From the NCBI GenBank assembly GCA_958370785.1, contig CATXKN010000013.1, positions 1 through 31,225 of the forward strand: DNA of 31,225 nt, in the 5' to 3' direction. The notes below the pieces were generated by a model that did not search any database, had not been told where the DNA came from, and was given only the letters and a program-made list of their open reading frames with translations. How positions within the stretch are numbered: position 1 is the stretch's first letter; each line of letters begins with the position of its first letter. The stretch is from an uncultured Collinsella sp. GTDB taxonomy: Bacteria; Actinomycetota; Coriobacteriia; Coriobacteriales; Coriobacteriaceae. Below, piece after piece: positions 1-7,197 of the stretch. A program made the position numbers and the translations under genes.

Positions 1-455
1 CGAGTGCGCATCGGGCAAAACCGATTCTTCATCGCCTCCATAAACAGCACGCCGCACTCACGGGAAACGGAGGCGATCGCATGGGCCTCTTCTTCATTCA
101 AAACGGCCGGCTTTTCGCACAGCACGGCCTTTCCCGCGCGCAGTGCCCGACAGACCCAATGCGCATGCATGCCATGTGGAAGAGCCAAGTAGATTGCGTC
201 GACATCGGGGTCGGCAATCAGCGCATCATAAGCCGCATCGCCGCCATCGTCAGCCGTGGCATAACTGTGCGCGGCATCAATCGAAAACGCCCTGCAAAAC
301 TCCTCAACATGCGAAGGAGTGCGACCGGCGGCAGCCACAAGCCGTGCCCCGTCCACCTCCTTGAGCGACGATGCAAATCGATGCGAAATGCGCCCAGCGC
401 CCAAAACGCCCCAACGAACCTCACGCAAATCATCACATGAATCCCGATGGCCCAC
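1..455 (-). CDS. Gfo/Idh/MocA-family oxidoreductase, N-terminal part (runs off window)
   Basis: NAD(P)-dependent sugar/inositol-type dehydrogenase of the Gfo/Idh/MocA family; only about 151 N-terminal residues are visible because the gene continues past base 1. The Rossmann motif is seen as WGVLGAGRISHRFA, followed by DVDAIYLALPHGMHAHW and the family's cofactor/catalytic EKP motif (AGKAVLCEKP). I chose the GTG at 453-455 because AAGGGAG lies 8 bases upstream; no ATG in this frame precedes the Rossmann fold. It follows the aldo/keto reductase gene on the same strand, separated by a long inverted repeat, so the two are probably separate units. The substrate cannot be told. A second family member is at 7759-8865, not a tandem copy. 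Family call is firm; start is moderately sure. Confidence 0.85.
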   Translation of the reverse strand, partial: MGHRDSCDDLREVRWGVLGAGRISHRFASSLKEVDGARLVAAAGRTPSHVEEFCRAFSIDAAHSYATADDGGDAAYDALIADPDVDAIYLALPHGMHAHWVCRALRAGKAVLCEKPAVLNEEEAHAIASVSRECGVLFMEAMKNRFCPMRT

Positions 456-470
456 GACAGCTCCCTTCAG

Positions 471-533
471 TTGCGGTGGAATAGTTCCTGTTTGGCCCCT
501 ATTCTGCCGCAAACAGGAACTATTCCACCGCAA
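471..533. repeat. 24-bp perfect inverted repeat (hairpin)
   Basis: Arms 471-494 and 510-533 are perfect reverse complements (core GGAATAGTTCCTG / CAGGAACTATTCC) around a 15-base loop. It lies just after the stop of the minus-strand aldo/keto reductase, where a terminator would sit, but neither strand has a T-run after the stem. It may be a factor-independent terminator of weak type, an mRNA-stabilising hairpin or a repeated palindrome. Confidence 0.8.
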
Positions 534-548
534 GTTATAAAAGGGGCA

Positions 549-1736
549 TCAGGAGCGCGTTTTGCAAAAGGCTTTAAGCGCGGCCGTTACGGGGCCAGGC
601 TGGAAACGTCGGCGCACATCGTCGAGACGCTCGGGAATATCGATGTGCTGCGGGCAGTGACGTGCGCATTTACCGCACTTGACACAATTGCTCACCAGCT
701 TGGGCTCGTTCGTCCGCACCGCGCTCGCCGTAAAGTATTGAGACAGCCCCGTAAACCAACTATGTGCGTAGCTCGCGTTGTAGGCGCCAAAGCAACCGGG
801 AATATTAATGCCCTTGGGGCACGGCATGCAGTAGCCGCATCCCGTGCAGGGCACGCGATTCGATTTTTCAAACTCTCCCAGCACACGCGCGATGGTATCG
901 AGCTGCTCTGTCGTCATCGAATCCGGCAGCGCGCGATCCGCCAATGCCGCGTTCTCGTCCACCTGCGCGGTATCGGTCATGCCCGAAAGCAGCATCGTGA
1001 CTTGAGGATGGTTCCACACCCACGAAAGGCCCCAAGCAGCCGGCGTCTTCAGGTACGGATCGCGTACGTCATCGAGCACGGCGCGGGCCCGCGGAGGCAG
1101 TTTGCCCGCCAGGCGTCCACCCAAAAGCGGTTCCATCACAAACACCGCGAGCCCGCGCTCGGCGGCTGCCATGAGTCCCGCCGTTCCCGCTTGGTATCGC
1201 TCTCCAGCATAGTTGTACTGGATCTGGCAAAAGTCCCAGTCATACGCGTCAAGCATCGTGAGGAAGTCCGCCGCACTGCCGTGGTACGAAAAACCTATCT
1301 GGCGAATACGCCCCGCAGCCTTTTGGTGCGCAATCCAGTCCTCGATACCCAACGCTACCACGCGCTCCCACTGCGCGGGCGAGGTGATGTTGTGCATAAG
1401 GTAATAGTCGATATGGTCAGTCCGCAAACGGCGCAGCTGCTCGTCGAAGAATCGATCGAAATCCTCTGCGCACTTGCACGAAGCGTGCGGCAACTTGGTC
1501 GCGAGCAACACCCGGTCACGCAGCCCCAAGCGCTCAAGTGAGGCGCCCACGCACACCTCGTTACCGGGATAAAGATACGCGGTATCCAGATAATTAATCC
1601 CCTGCTCTACCGCACGGGAGATGATGGCATCGGCCGTCTTCGCATCGGGGTGTCCCGGTGCACCGGGAAACCTCATGCAACCCAGCCCCAGCGCCGAGAT
1701 ACGGTTGCCGCTTTTGGGGTCAACGCGATATTGCAC
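549..1736 (-). CDS. Aldo/keto reductase with C-terminal 4Fe-4S domain
   Basis: A 395-residue oxidoreductase with an N-terminal (beta/alpha)8 aldo/keto reductase barrel and a C-terminal bacterial ferredoxin-type domain. The barrel shows LGLGCMRFP and the expected catalytic set D51, Y56 (DTAYLY), K81 and H115. The tail has two cysteine clusters, CTGCGYCMPCP near residue 297 and CVKCGKCARHCP near 352, which fit iron-sulfur clusters. This fused architecture is common in anaerobes and suggests electron flow through the clusters rather than simple NADPH use; the substrate is unknown. The start has GGAGAGG about 8 bases upstream. It is divergent from the ketopantoate-reductase-like gene and followed by the 471-533 hairpin. 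Family call is secure. Confidence 0.93.
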   Translation of the reverse strand: MQYRVDPKSGNRISALGLGCMRFPGAPGHPDAKTADAIISRAVEQGINYLDTAYLYPGNEVCVGASLERLGLRDRVLLATKLPHASCKCAEDFDRFFDEQLRRLRTDHIDYYLMHNITSPAQWERVVALGIEDWIAHQKAAGRIRQIGFSYHGSAADFLTMLDAYDWDFCQIQYNYAGERYQAGTAGLMAAAERGLAVFVMEPLLGGRLAGKLPPRARAVLDDVRDPYLKTPAAWGLSWVWNHPQVTMLLSGMTDTAQVDENAALADRALPDSMTTEQLDTIARVLGEFEKSNRVPCTGCGYCMPCPKGINIPGCFGAYNASYAHSWFTGLSQYFTASAVRTNEPKLVSNCVKCGKCARHCPQHIDIPERLDDVRRRFQPGPVTAALKAFCKTRS

Positions 1737-1898
1737 TGCCTTTCCTCTCCCCTCGAAGCCCTAATGAGGCGAAACACAACGGCCACGCCATCGAAACACA
1801 TTAGAATCGCAATCGAGAATGTATCGTAACGTAGCAGAAATCGAGCCGTCACGACACCGCTTTAACATCAGCAAAAAGCCCGATGAAAGGAGACGACC

Positions 1899-2105
1899 GT
1901 GACCACACGCGAGGATGTCTACCCCTATCCCGGCGAGCAATACATCCTCTCGGTCGACCGTTACCAGATCGAGATCATGGACCATCCGGACGAGCTTCCC
2001 GCCACGGGCACCGTCATCTTCTGCACCTTCCCCAAGGTGCGCTGGCGGCATACAATCCATCAGGCGCCCCCACGCGGGCGCCTTTTATATGGGGAGATGA
2101 TTCAT
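1899..2105 (+). other. Upstream ORF reading in frame into the panE-like gene
   Basis: A GTG at 1899 preceded by AAAGGAGA (6-base spacing) opens a frame that runs 69 codons without a stop directly into the ketopantoate-reductase-like gene. The encoded stretch (VTTREDVYPYPGEQYILSV, then QIEIMDHPDELPATGTVIF) matches no domain I recognise, yet reads like real protein. A terminator-like hairpin at 2062-2090 lies inside it. It could be a translated leader that controls the downstream gene, an N-terminal extension, or a small gene that lost its stop codon. I list it separately because the reductase has its own good start. Confidence 0.5.
2062..2090 (+). terminator. Rho-independent terminator-like hairpin before panE-like gene
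   Basis: Stem AGGCGCCC (62-69) / GGGCGCCT (76-83) with a 6-base loop, followed by TTTTATAT. It ends only about 15 bases before the ATG of the reductase, so there is no room for a promoter after it; any transcript of that gene must cross it unless transcription starts within the hairpin. Confidence 0.75.
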
Positions 2106-3020
2106 ATGCAGATCAACAAGGTCGCCTTTATCGGCAAGGGCGGCGTCGGGCTACTCTACGGCAGCATGATTGCCAGGGCGCTCGGCAACGACGCCGTCGA
2201 ATACGTTATGGACGACGCCCGTTTCGAACGTCACGCAGGCGACGCCCTTACGGTCAACGGCGAGCCCTGTGCGCTCAAATCCGTCCGCGCCAGCGAGGCA
2301 ACGCCCGCCGATCTGGTCATTCTTACAGTCAAGACGACTGGACTCGATGTGGCACTCAAGACTATGGAGCGCGTCGTGGGACCCAACACGCTCATCGCCT
2401 CACTATGCAACGGCATCACGAGCGAGCAAAAGATTGCCGAGCGCTTTGGTTGGGAGCATACCGTTCTTGGTATTTGCCAGGGCATGGACGCTGTGTTCCT
2501 CAACGGAGAGCTCACCTTTACCAATGCGGGCGAAATCCGCTTTGGCGCGGCGGCCGGCACCGAGCTCGCAACCGTCACCGCCATCGACGAGCTCTACACG
2601 CGCTGCGGCATCGCCCATACCGTCGAGAGCGACATTGCGCACCGCATGTGGGCCAAACTCATGCTCAACGACGGCATCAACCAGACGTGCATGGCCTACG
2701 GCGGGACCTACGGAAGCGCCACGGAGCCGGGCTCCGAGCAGCGTCGCTGCTTTGTTTCTGCCATGCGCGAAACGCTTGCGGTCGCCAACGCCGAGGGCAT
2801 TGAGCTGACCGAGGCAGACCTGACGCAGATGGTGCACCTCATCGAGGGAATCGACCCCACCGGTATGCCCTCGATGGCGCAGGACCGCATCGCGCAACGA
2901 AAAACCGAAGTCGAGGAGTTCGCGGGCACCATTTGCCGCCTGGCCGTCAAACACGATATCCAAGTGCCGCAAAACGATTGGCTCTATCAGCGCATCCGCG
3001 ATATCGAGAAAAGCTGGTAG
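2106..3020 (+). CDS. Ketopantoate reductase family protein (PanE/ApbA-like)
   Basis: A 304-residue NADPH-dependent 2-dehydropantoate 2-reductase-family enzyme; the classical member reduces ketopantoate to pantoate in pantothenate/CoA synthesis. The N-terminus has the dinucleotide-binding KVAFIGKGGVGLLYG, then LTVKTTGLD and LCNGITSE, and the C-terminal domain has MWAKLMLNDGINQTC, giving the family's K184, N188 and N192. The ATG at 2106 has GGGGAGA about 8 bases upstream and starts right at the Rossmann strand, as in the family; an in-frame GTG start at 1899 would add 69 residues of unknown nature. No other pan gene is near, and several paralogues of this family act on other 2-oxo acids, so the substrate is not certain. 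It ends at a bidirectional hairpin. Confidence 0.88.
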   Translation: MQINKVAFIGKGGVGLLYGSMIARALGNDAVEYVMDDARFERHAGDALTVNGEPCALKSVRASEATPADLVILTVKTTGLDVALKTMERVVGPNTLIASLCNGITSEQKIAERFGWEHTVLGICQGMDAVFLNGELTFTNAGEIRFGAAAGTELATVTAIDELYTRCGIAHTVESDIAHRMWAKLMLNDGINQTCMAYGGTYGSATEPGSEQRRCFVSAMRETLAVANAEGIELTEADLTQMVHLIEGIDPTGMPSMAQDRIAQRKTEVEEFAGTICRLAVKHDIQVPQNDWLYQRIRDIEKSW

Positions 3021-3053
3021 CGCCCGGCTCACCACGTCAACAGGCTCAACAGC

Positions 3054-3095
3054 AAAGCCGCCACAAGGAGCACTCCCCTTACGGCGGCTTTCATC
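3054..3095. terminator. Bidirectional terminator between convergent genes
   Basis: AAAGCCGCC (3054-3062) pairs with GGCGGCTTT (3083-3091) around a 20-base loop; each strand ends the stem with TTT. It lies between the plus-strand panE-like gene and the minus-strand small membrane protein, so it can serve both. Confidence 0.8.
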
Positions 3096-3128
3096 TTCAT
3101 CTATAACCAGTAGTCGATGTCCCGACGG

Positions 3129-3335
3129 TTAGAGCTGCGACTCCGACGCCTGGTCCTCATCGTCGCGACAAAGGACTACACCCGCACTTCCCAGCAGTGC
3201 GGCCGCGACCAACGCACTGACCACGATAGAGGCAGCCCCACAAGACCCCTGCATGCCCGCAACGAGCGCGGCCGTAGGACCAAGGCAGCCAAGCACCAAT
3301 GCGACGGCGGCAATGGCAATATCTCGAGCGTTCAC
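3129..3335 (-). CDS. Small hydrophobic membrane protein, unknown function
   Basis: A 68-residue protein with two predicted membrane segments: residues about 5-26 (IAIAAVALVLGCLGPTAALV) and about 36-56 (IVVSALVAAALLGSAGVVL), followed by a short acidic cytoplasmic-type tail (CRDDEDQASESQL). The GTG start at 3333-3335 has a very good ribosome site, GGAGGAAG with 7-base spacing, which argues for real expression. I recognise no family. It is convergent with the panE-like gene and lies downstream of the secreted-protein gene on the same strand, with a hairpin between them. Confidence 0.68.
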   Translation of the reverse strand: MNARDIAIAAVALVLGCLGPTAALVAGMQGSCGAASIVVSALVAAALLGSAGVVLCRDDEDQASESQL

Positions 3336-3452
3336 AAGACCACTTCCTCCACGAGAAAGACCTTATTTCTCATGAACTAGTGTGCCCCGCGCCCATATGC
3401 GCGACGTACCGTCACGGTAAGGGCTCTGTTAGCTCAAACGCATACATAGAAC

Positions 3453-3492
3453 GGGCGTCCTTACGTTGCCCTAAAGCTCGGTAAAGACGCCC
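3453..3492 (-). terminator. Hairpin after the secreted-protein gene
   Basis: Twelve-base arms 3453-3464 and 3481-3492 pair fully on the minus-strand RNA with one G-U pair (GGGCGTCTTTAC / GTAAGGACGCCC). It sits 30 bases after the stop of the minus-strand secreted-protein gene. There is no real T-run, so it may be a weak terminator or an mRNA end stabiliser. Confidence 0.55.
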
Positions 3493-3521
3493 ATCCGCCA
3501 AATATCCGTGATGCAGAAAAA

Positions 3522-4298
3522 TTACCAGCCAGTGTAGTAGTCGGTGGTTCCGGCAGCGCAGCCGGAGTCATAGACCTTGCACTCGCCCTTGGAACCGGTA
3601 AACGTGGAGCCCTGAGCCTTATCACCCGCGGCCACGACGTAGTAACCATCAGAATCGCGCCAAAAGCCCTCGGAATCCTGCGTCCATTCGCCCGTGCGGT
3701 GGTGATACAGCACGTTGCTGCTGTAATAAGTCTCGCGGCGGCCGTTATAGTTATTGACGCCGCTCGAGCGCGTCAGGCCCGAGCCGTTCGCGTAATACGC
3801 AGCGGACGTGTAAGACGAGCCGGGGCCGGCGTTGTAATACGAAGCCTGAACGGCCTCAGCGGCCTCGGCTTCGGCTGCGGCAGCCTCGAGCGCCTCGCGC
3901 TTGGCATCCTCAAGCGTGGAGCGAAGCTCGTCGAGCTCGGTCGACTTGGCGTCGACCTCCCCCATCGTCAACAGGCTACCCGCACCGTCGATGCAGCCCT
4001 GCAACACAGCGCGCTCATCATCGGTAGCATAGTCGCCATACATATTCATAATGATCTGAGCGCGCATCTCCAGGGAATCGCGCTTTGCCCCCATCGAGGC
4101 GTTCCACTCCTGCATAGAGCCATAACCGTCGCCGCGGTAGTCGACGGGCTGCACCAGCGTCGCCTCGGACGGCGTAGATCCAACCGTATCGGATAGTGTT
4201 GCCGCGTGGGCATCAGTTGCGCCGGCGCCCGCCAAAAGTGCCACGGTCAGAGCGGCGGAAAGGGCGGCGGCTTTCGGTTTTCGTGAATCGATCCTCAT
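3522..4298 (-). CDS. Secreted protein with coiled segment and C-terminal cell-surface domain
   Basis: A 258-residue exported protein. Residues 1-32 form a Sec signal peptide (basic start, hydrophobic core AALTVALLAGAGA, likely cut after DAHA). The middle is helical; residues about 120-150 are rich in Ala and Glu (LEAAAAEAEAAEA) and look like a short coiled coil. A Ser/Tyr/Gly-rich linker leads to a C-terminal domain with WTQDSEGFWRDSDGYYVVA and the ending VYDSGCAAGTTDYYTGW, resembling the short double-psi barrel-like '3D' or cell-wall-hydrolase-associated tails found in secreted proteins of Gram-positive bacteria. No complete catalytic motif is visible, so an enzymatic role is not claimed. 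The start has GGAGGT about 10 bases upstream. Its own transcription unit is likely. Confidence 0.75.
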   Translation of the reverse strand: MRIDSRKPKAAALSAALTVALLAGAGATDAHAATLSDTVGSTPSEATLVQPVDYRGDGYGSMQEWNASMGAKRDSLEMRAQIIMNMYGDYATDDERAVLQGCIDGAGSLLTMGEVDAKSTELDELRSTLEDAKREALEAAAAEAEAAEAVQASYYNAGPGSSYTSAAYYANGSGLTRSSGVNNYNGRRETYYSSNVLYHHRTGEWTQDSEGFWRDSDGYYVVAAGDKAQGSTFTGSKGECKVYDSGCAAGTTDYYTGW

Positions 4299-4510
4299 GT
4301 AGCTGGAAACCTCCGTAGTGCGTTTTTTGCTGCGTTTGAGCTGCGTGTGATTCGATCGCGCTGCATAGTACCCCGAGCAAATCGCGACCTGCGGTTTTAC
4401 TCAAAAGACGCACGTCAATTGCGTAAAACTCACATCCTCTCAACAGGAGTTTTCCACAACTCGAATGCATAAAGCGTGCCAAAAACCCTGTTTTTGCACC
4501 CTCTCTATGC

Positions 4511-4551
4511 AAAAAAGGCGCCTGTGCAACCATTGTTCGCACAGGCGCCTT
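4511..4551 (-). terminator. Strong rho-independent terminator of the sulfhydrylase gene
   Basis: Thirteen-base perfect arms 4515-4527 and 4539-4551 (AAGGCGCCTGTGC and complement), loop of 11, followed on the minus strand by TTTTTT. It lies 60 bases past the stop of the minus-strand O-acetylhomoserine sulfhydrylase gene. The rest of the gap 4299-4510 is AT-richer upstream DNA of the secreted-protein gene in which I see no convincing promoter. Confidence 0.92.
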
Positions 4552-4611
4552 GAACAGGCATTTTATGCAGTTATACCTATCGAGTCGCAAGGGGTCCTTG
4601 CACAAGTCGCC

Positions 4612-5922
4612 TTACTCGTCCAGCGCGGCGAAGGCCTGCTTCAGATCCCAAATGATGTCCTCGGCGTTCTCGGTACCGATGGAAAGACGAATCGTGGAGG
4701 GCGTGATGTTCTGCTCAGCGAGCTCCTCGGCAGAGAGCTGGGAGTGCGTGGTGGTAGCCGGGTGCACGACGAGCGACTTGACGTCGGCCACGTTGGCGAG
4801 CAGCGAGAACACCTGCAGATGATCGATGAACTTCCAAGCTGCCTCCTGACCACCCTTAATCTCAAAGGTGAAGATCGAGGCACCGCCGTTGGGGAAATAC
4901 TGCTTGTAAAGCTCATGGTCGGGGTGCTCAGGCAGGCTCGGGTGGTTCACCTTGGCGACGTGGCTGTCACCAGCCAGGAACTCAACGACCTTCTTGGTGT
5001 TCTCGACATGACGGTCAACGCGCAGCGACAGGGTCTCGGTGCCCTGGAGCAAGACCCAGGCGTTGAACGGGCTGATGCAGGCGCCCTCGTCACGCAGCAG
5101 GATAGCGCGGACATAGGTTGCGAAGGCGGCGGGACCGGCAGCCTCGGCAAACGAAACACCGTGGTAGGAGGGGTTGGGCTCAGCGATCTGGGCGTACTTT
5201 CCGCTCGCCTTCCAATCGAAGTTACCGCCGTCGACGATCACACCGCCCAGCGAGGTACCGTGGCCGCCGATGAACTTGGTTGCGGAGTGGACGACGATGT
5301 TGGCACCATGCTCCAGCGGACGGAACAGATACGGAGTGCCGAAGGTGTTATCGACGACGACCGGCAGGCCATGCTTCTTGGCAATCTCGGAAATGGCGTC
5401 GATGTTGGGGATATCGGAGTTGGGGTTGCCGAGCGTCTCGAGATAGATGACCGTGGTGTTGTCCTTGATGGCACCCTCGACCTCTTCCAGGTTATGGGCA
5501 TCGACAAACGTGGTCTCGACGCCAAACTGGGAGAGCGTATGCTCCAGCAGGTTGTAGGAGCCACCGTAGATGGTCTTCTGAGCTACCACGTGGTCACCGG
5601 CCTGGGCAAGAGCCTGCAGGGTATAGGTGATGGCAGCGGCACCGGAGGCGACGGCAAGACCTGCCACGCCGCCCTCGAGTGCGGCGATGCGATCCTCGAA
5701 GACGCCCTGGGTGGAGTTGGTCAGACGGCCGTAGATGTTACCGGCGTCGGCAAGACCAAAGCGGTCAGCGGCGTGCTGGGAGTTGCGGAACACATAGCTC
5801 GTGGTCTGGTAGATAGGCACGGCACGGGAGTCGGATGCAGGATCGGCGCTCTCCTGGCCAACGTGAAGCTGCAGGGTGTCGAAACCAAAGGTGTGCTCGG
5901 GGTTGTTGATAAACTGGCTCAT
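4612..5922 (-). CDS. metY: O-acetylhomoserine aminocarboxypropyltransferase (sulfhydrylase)
   Basis: A 436-residue cytosolic PLP enzyme of the Cys/Met metabolism family that joins O-acetylhomoserine and sulfide (or methanethiol) to give homocysteine (or methionine). The N-terminus FGFDTLQLHVGQE and the length (longer than the roughly 390 residues of cystathionine synthases) are typical of MetY. PLP-site residues are seen: D191 in VVVDNTFGTPYLF and the Schiff-base lysine K216 in HSATKFIGGHGTS. The start has AAGGAGA about 7 bases upstream. It is expressed from a promoter at 6106-6134 through a leader with a small Cys-containing ORF, and it is divergent from a LysR-type regulator that probably activates it. 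A strong terminator follows, so it is monocistronic. Confidence 0.95.
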   Translation of the reverse strand: MSQFINNPEHTFGFDTLQLHVGQESADPASDSRAVPIYQTTSYVFRNSQHAADRFGLADAGNIYGRLTNSTQGVFEDRIAALEGGVAGLAVASGAAAITYTLQALAQAGDHVVAQKTIYGGSYNLLEHTLSQFGVETTFVDAHNLEEVEGAIKDNTTVIYLETLGNPNSDIPNIDAISEIAKKHGLPVVVDNTFGTPYLFRPLEHGANIVVHSATKFIGGHGTSLGGVIVDGGNFDWKASGKYAQIAEPNPSYHGVSFAEAAGPAAFATYVRAILLRDEGACISPFNAWVLLQGTETLSLRVDRHVENTKKVVEFLAGDSHVAKVNHPSLPEHPDHELYKQYFPNGGASIFTFEIKGGQEAAWKFIDHLQVFSLLANVADVKSLVVHPATTTHSQLSAEELAEQNITPSTIRLSIGTENAEDIIWDLKQAFAALDE

Positions 5923-5983
5923 GATGATCTCCTTGATTGAACAAAAGTAATAAGAGTAAGAGAAGTAAGTTGCTGTCTCCTGA

Positions 5984-6037
5984 TCACGCCAACGGACGCA
6001 AACAGGAGCCCGGCATTCGTCTTGGTAAGCAATTCAT
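5984..6037 (-). CDS. Putative 17-residue leader peptide upstream of metY
   Basis: A short ORF, MNCLPRRMPGSCLRPLA, with AAAGGAGG seven bases before its ATG, the best ribosome site in the region. It lies wholly inside the 5' leader of metY, about 60 bases after the predicted transcript start and 61 bases before the metY ATG. Two of 17 codons are Cys and two are Met, both products of the sulfur pathway served by metY. Its ribosome site can pair with codons 8-12 (GGAGGCCCGCAT with ATGCCGGGCTCC, one bulge each side), and CTCCTG further on can pair with CAGGAG just after the stop, so translation could switch the fold. Attenuation by Cys or Met supply is an inference. Confidence 0.55.
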   Translation of the reverse strand: MNCLPRRMPGSCLRPLA

Positions 6038-6105
6038 ATGCGGGCCTCCTTTCGCATCCCGGTTCCGTGGTCGGCTTAATTACCTACCGCCTTTGTGTGT
6101 TTTGA

Positions 6106-6134
6106 ATAGTACGAGCATCGTCTCCCCGGGTCAA
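6106..6134 (-). promoter_or_regulatory. Sigma70-type promoter of metY
   Basis: On the minus strand TTGACC (6129-6134) and TACTAT (6106-6111) are separated by exactly 17 bases. Transcription would start near 6099 and give a leader of about 175 bases before metY. Confidence 0.75.
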
Positions 6135-6155
6135 TCACTTAAAAGCGCTAACCTG

Positions 6156-6179
6156 TTATCGGTTTTATAGATAGCTATC
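6156..6179. promoter_or_regulatory. Candidate LysR-regulator binding site
   Basis: Repeated half-sites TATC (6157-6160), GATA (6170-6173) and TATC (6176-6179); the last two make the perfect palindrome GATAGCTATC. The block is about 60-80 bases upstream of the predicted metY transcript start, the usual place for LysR-type activation, and overlaps the region just before the regulator's own ribosome site, which fits autoregulation. Confidence 0.5.
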
Positions 6180-6195
6180 GAAAGGACGGGCGCTG

Positions 6196-7134
6196 ATGAC
6201 CCTCCAGCAGCTTCGCTTTTTGATCGCCGTGGCAGAGTCCGGTTCGATCAACGCCGCAGCCCAGCGCCTCTATACGGCACAGTCCAATATCTCCAATGCC
6301 GTCAAAAGCCTGGAGCAGGAACTTCATATCGAAATCTTTACGCGCTCTAGCCGCGGTGTTGCACTCACCAACGACGGCACCGAGCTTTTGGGTTATGCAC
6401 GCCAGGTCGTAGAGCAGGCCGACATGCTCGAGGCCCGCTACGAGGACGGCGGTACACCTCAGGCCCGCCTTGCCATCTCGGCCCAGCACTACGCCTTTTC
6501 GGTCGAGGCCTTTGTCAACGTGGTCGAGCGCTGCCGCGACAGCAAGTTCGAGTTCATCATGCGCGAGACCACCACAGCGCAGATCATCGATGACGTCCGT
6601 GCGTTTCGCAGCGATATCGGCATTCTGTATCTGGATGACTTTAACGCCCGCGTTCTGCAGAAGGCCTTCGCCGATGCCCGTGCAAGCTTCCATCCCCTAT
6701 TCGACGCGACGGTCCACGTCTTCGTTAGCGAGCGTCACCCGCTCGCACGCCGCCCTCAGCTGTCCCTTGCCGACCTCACGCCCTATACGCGCTACAGCTT
6801 TGAGCAGGGAACCTCGAACTCCTTCTATTACGCCGAGGAACCTTTTAGCTATATCCCTTGCGACCGCAACATACGAATCTCGGACCGCGGAACACTTACT
6901 AACTTACTTATCACGTCGAACGGTTACACCCTGTCGACCGGCGTCCTCTCCAATGAAATGCAATGGGGTATGGCATCGATCCCGTTAGCAGACGCCCCAA
7001 CGATGCACGTAGGCTATATCATGCACGACGAGCGCAAGCCCTCTCCCCTCTTACAGCAATACCTCGATGAGCTCAACCGCATCATCCATGCCAACCAACT
7101 GTCGGAAGACGGGGTAGAAATCGTAGATTGCTAG
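6196..7134 (+). CDS. LysR-family transcriptional regulator, probable sulfur/methionine regulator
   Basis: A 312-residue LysR-type regulator. Residues 1-60 form the winged helix-turn-helix (MTLQQLRFLIAVAESGSINA, then AQRLYTAQSNISNAVKSLEQEL), followed by the co-inducer domain from about residue 90 to 300. The start has AAAGGA about 10 bases upstream. Divergent placement from metY with a shared 273-base gap containing TATC/GATA repeats is the classic arrangement of a LysR regulator and its target. The co-inducer cannot be read from sequence; in related systems it is O-acetylserine, O-acetylhomoserine or homocysteine. Regulation of metY is inferred from position only. Confidence 0.9.
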   Translation: MTLQQLRFLIAVAESGSINAAAQRLYTAQSNISNAVKSLEQELHIEIFTRSSRGVALTNDGTELLGYARQVVEQADMLEARYEDGGTPQARLAISAQHYAFSVEAFVNVVERCRDSKFEFIMRETTTAQIIDDVRAFRSDIGILYLDDFNARVLQKAFADARASFHPLFDATVHVFVSERHPLARRPQLSLADLTPYTRYSFEQGTSNSFYYAEEPFSYIPCDRNIRISDRGTLTNLLITSNGYTLSTGVLSNEMQWGMASIPLADAPTMHVGYIMHDERKPSPLLQQYLDELNRIIHANQLSEDGVEIVDC

Positions 7135-7153
7135 CCCCCGGCGGGCATGGCGC

Positions 7154-7159
7154 TACAAT
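7154..7159 (+). promoter_or_regulatory. Candidate -10 element of rnhA
   Basis: GCGCTACAAT ends 39 bases before the GTG of the RNase H gene. A similar GCGCTACACT stands 33 bases before the next gene. No good -35 sequence is seen at standard spacing. Confidence 0.35.
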
Positions 7160-7197
7160 GGTCACTCGCACGAAACATACCCAACGAAAGGAACCAT

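Noticed and set aside
4446..4460. TTTTCCACA, resembling a DnaA box
   Set aside because: A single copy with no cluster, no AT-rich unwinding region and no replication genes.
4465..5940. 491-codon plus-strand open frame over metY
   Set aside because: Antisense shadow of a highly biased gene; no ribosome site or domain.
5923..6100. SAM riboswitch in the metY leader
   Set aside because: I could not find the conserved core of the SAM-I, SAM-II or SAM-IV classes; a translated leader fits better.
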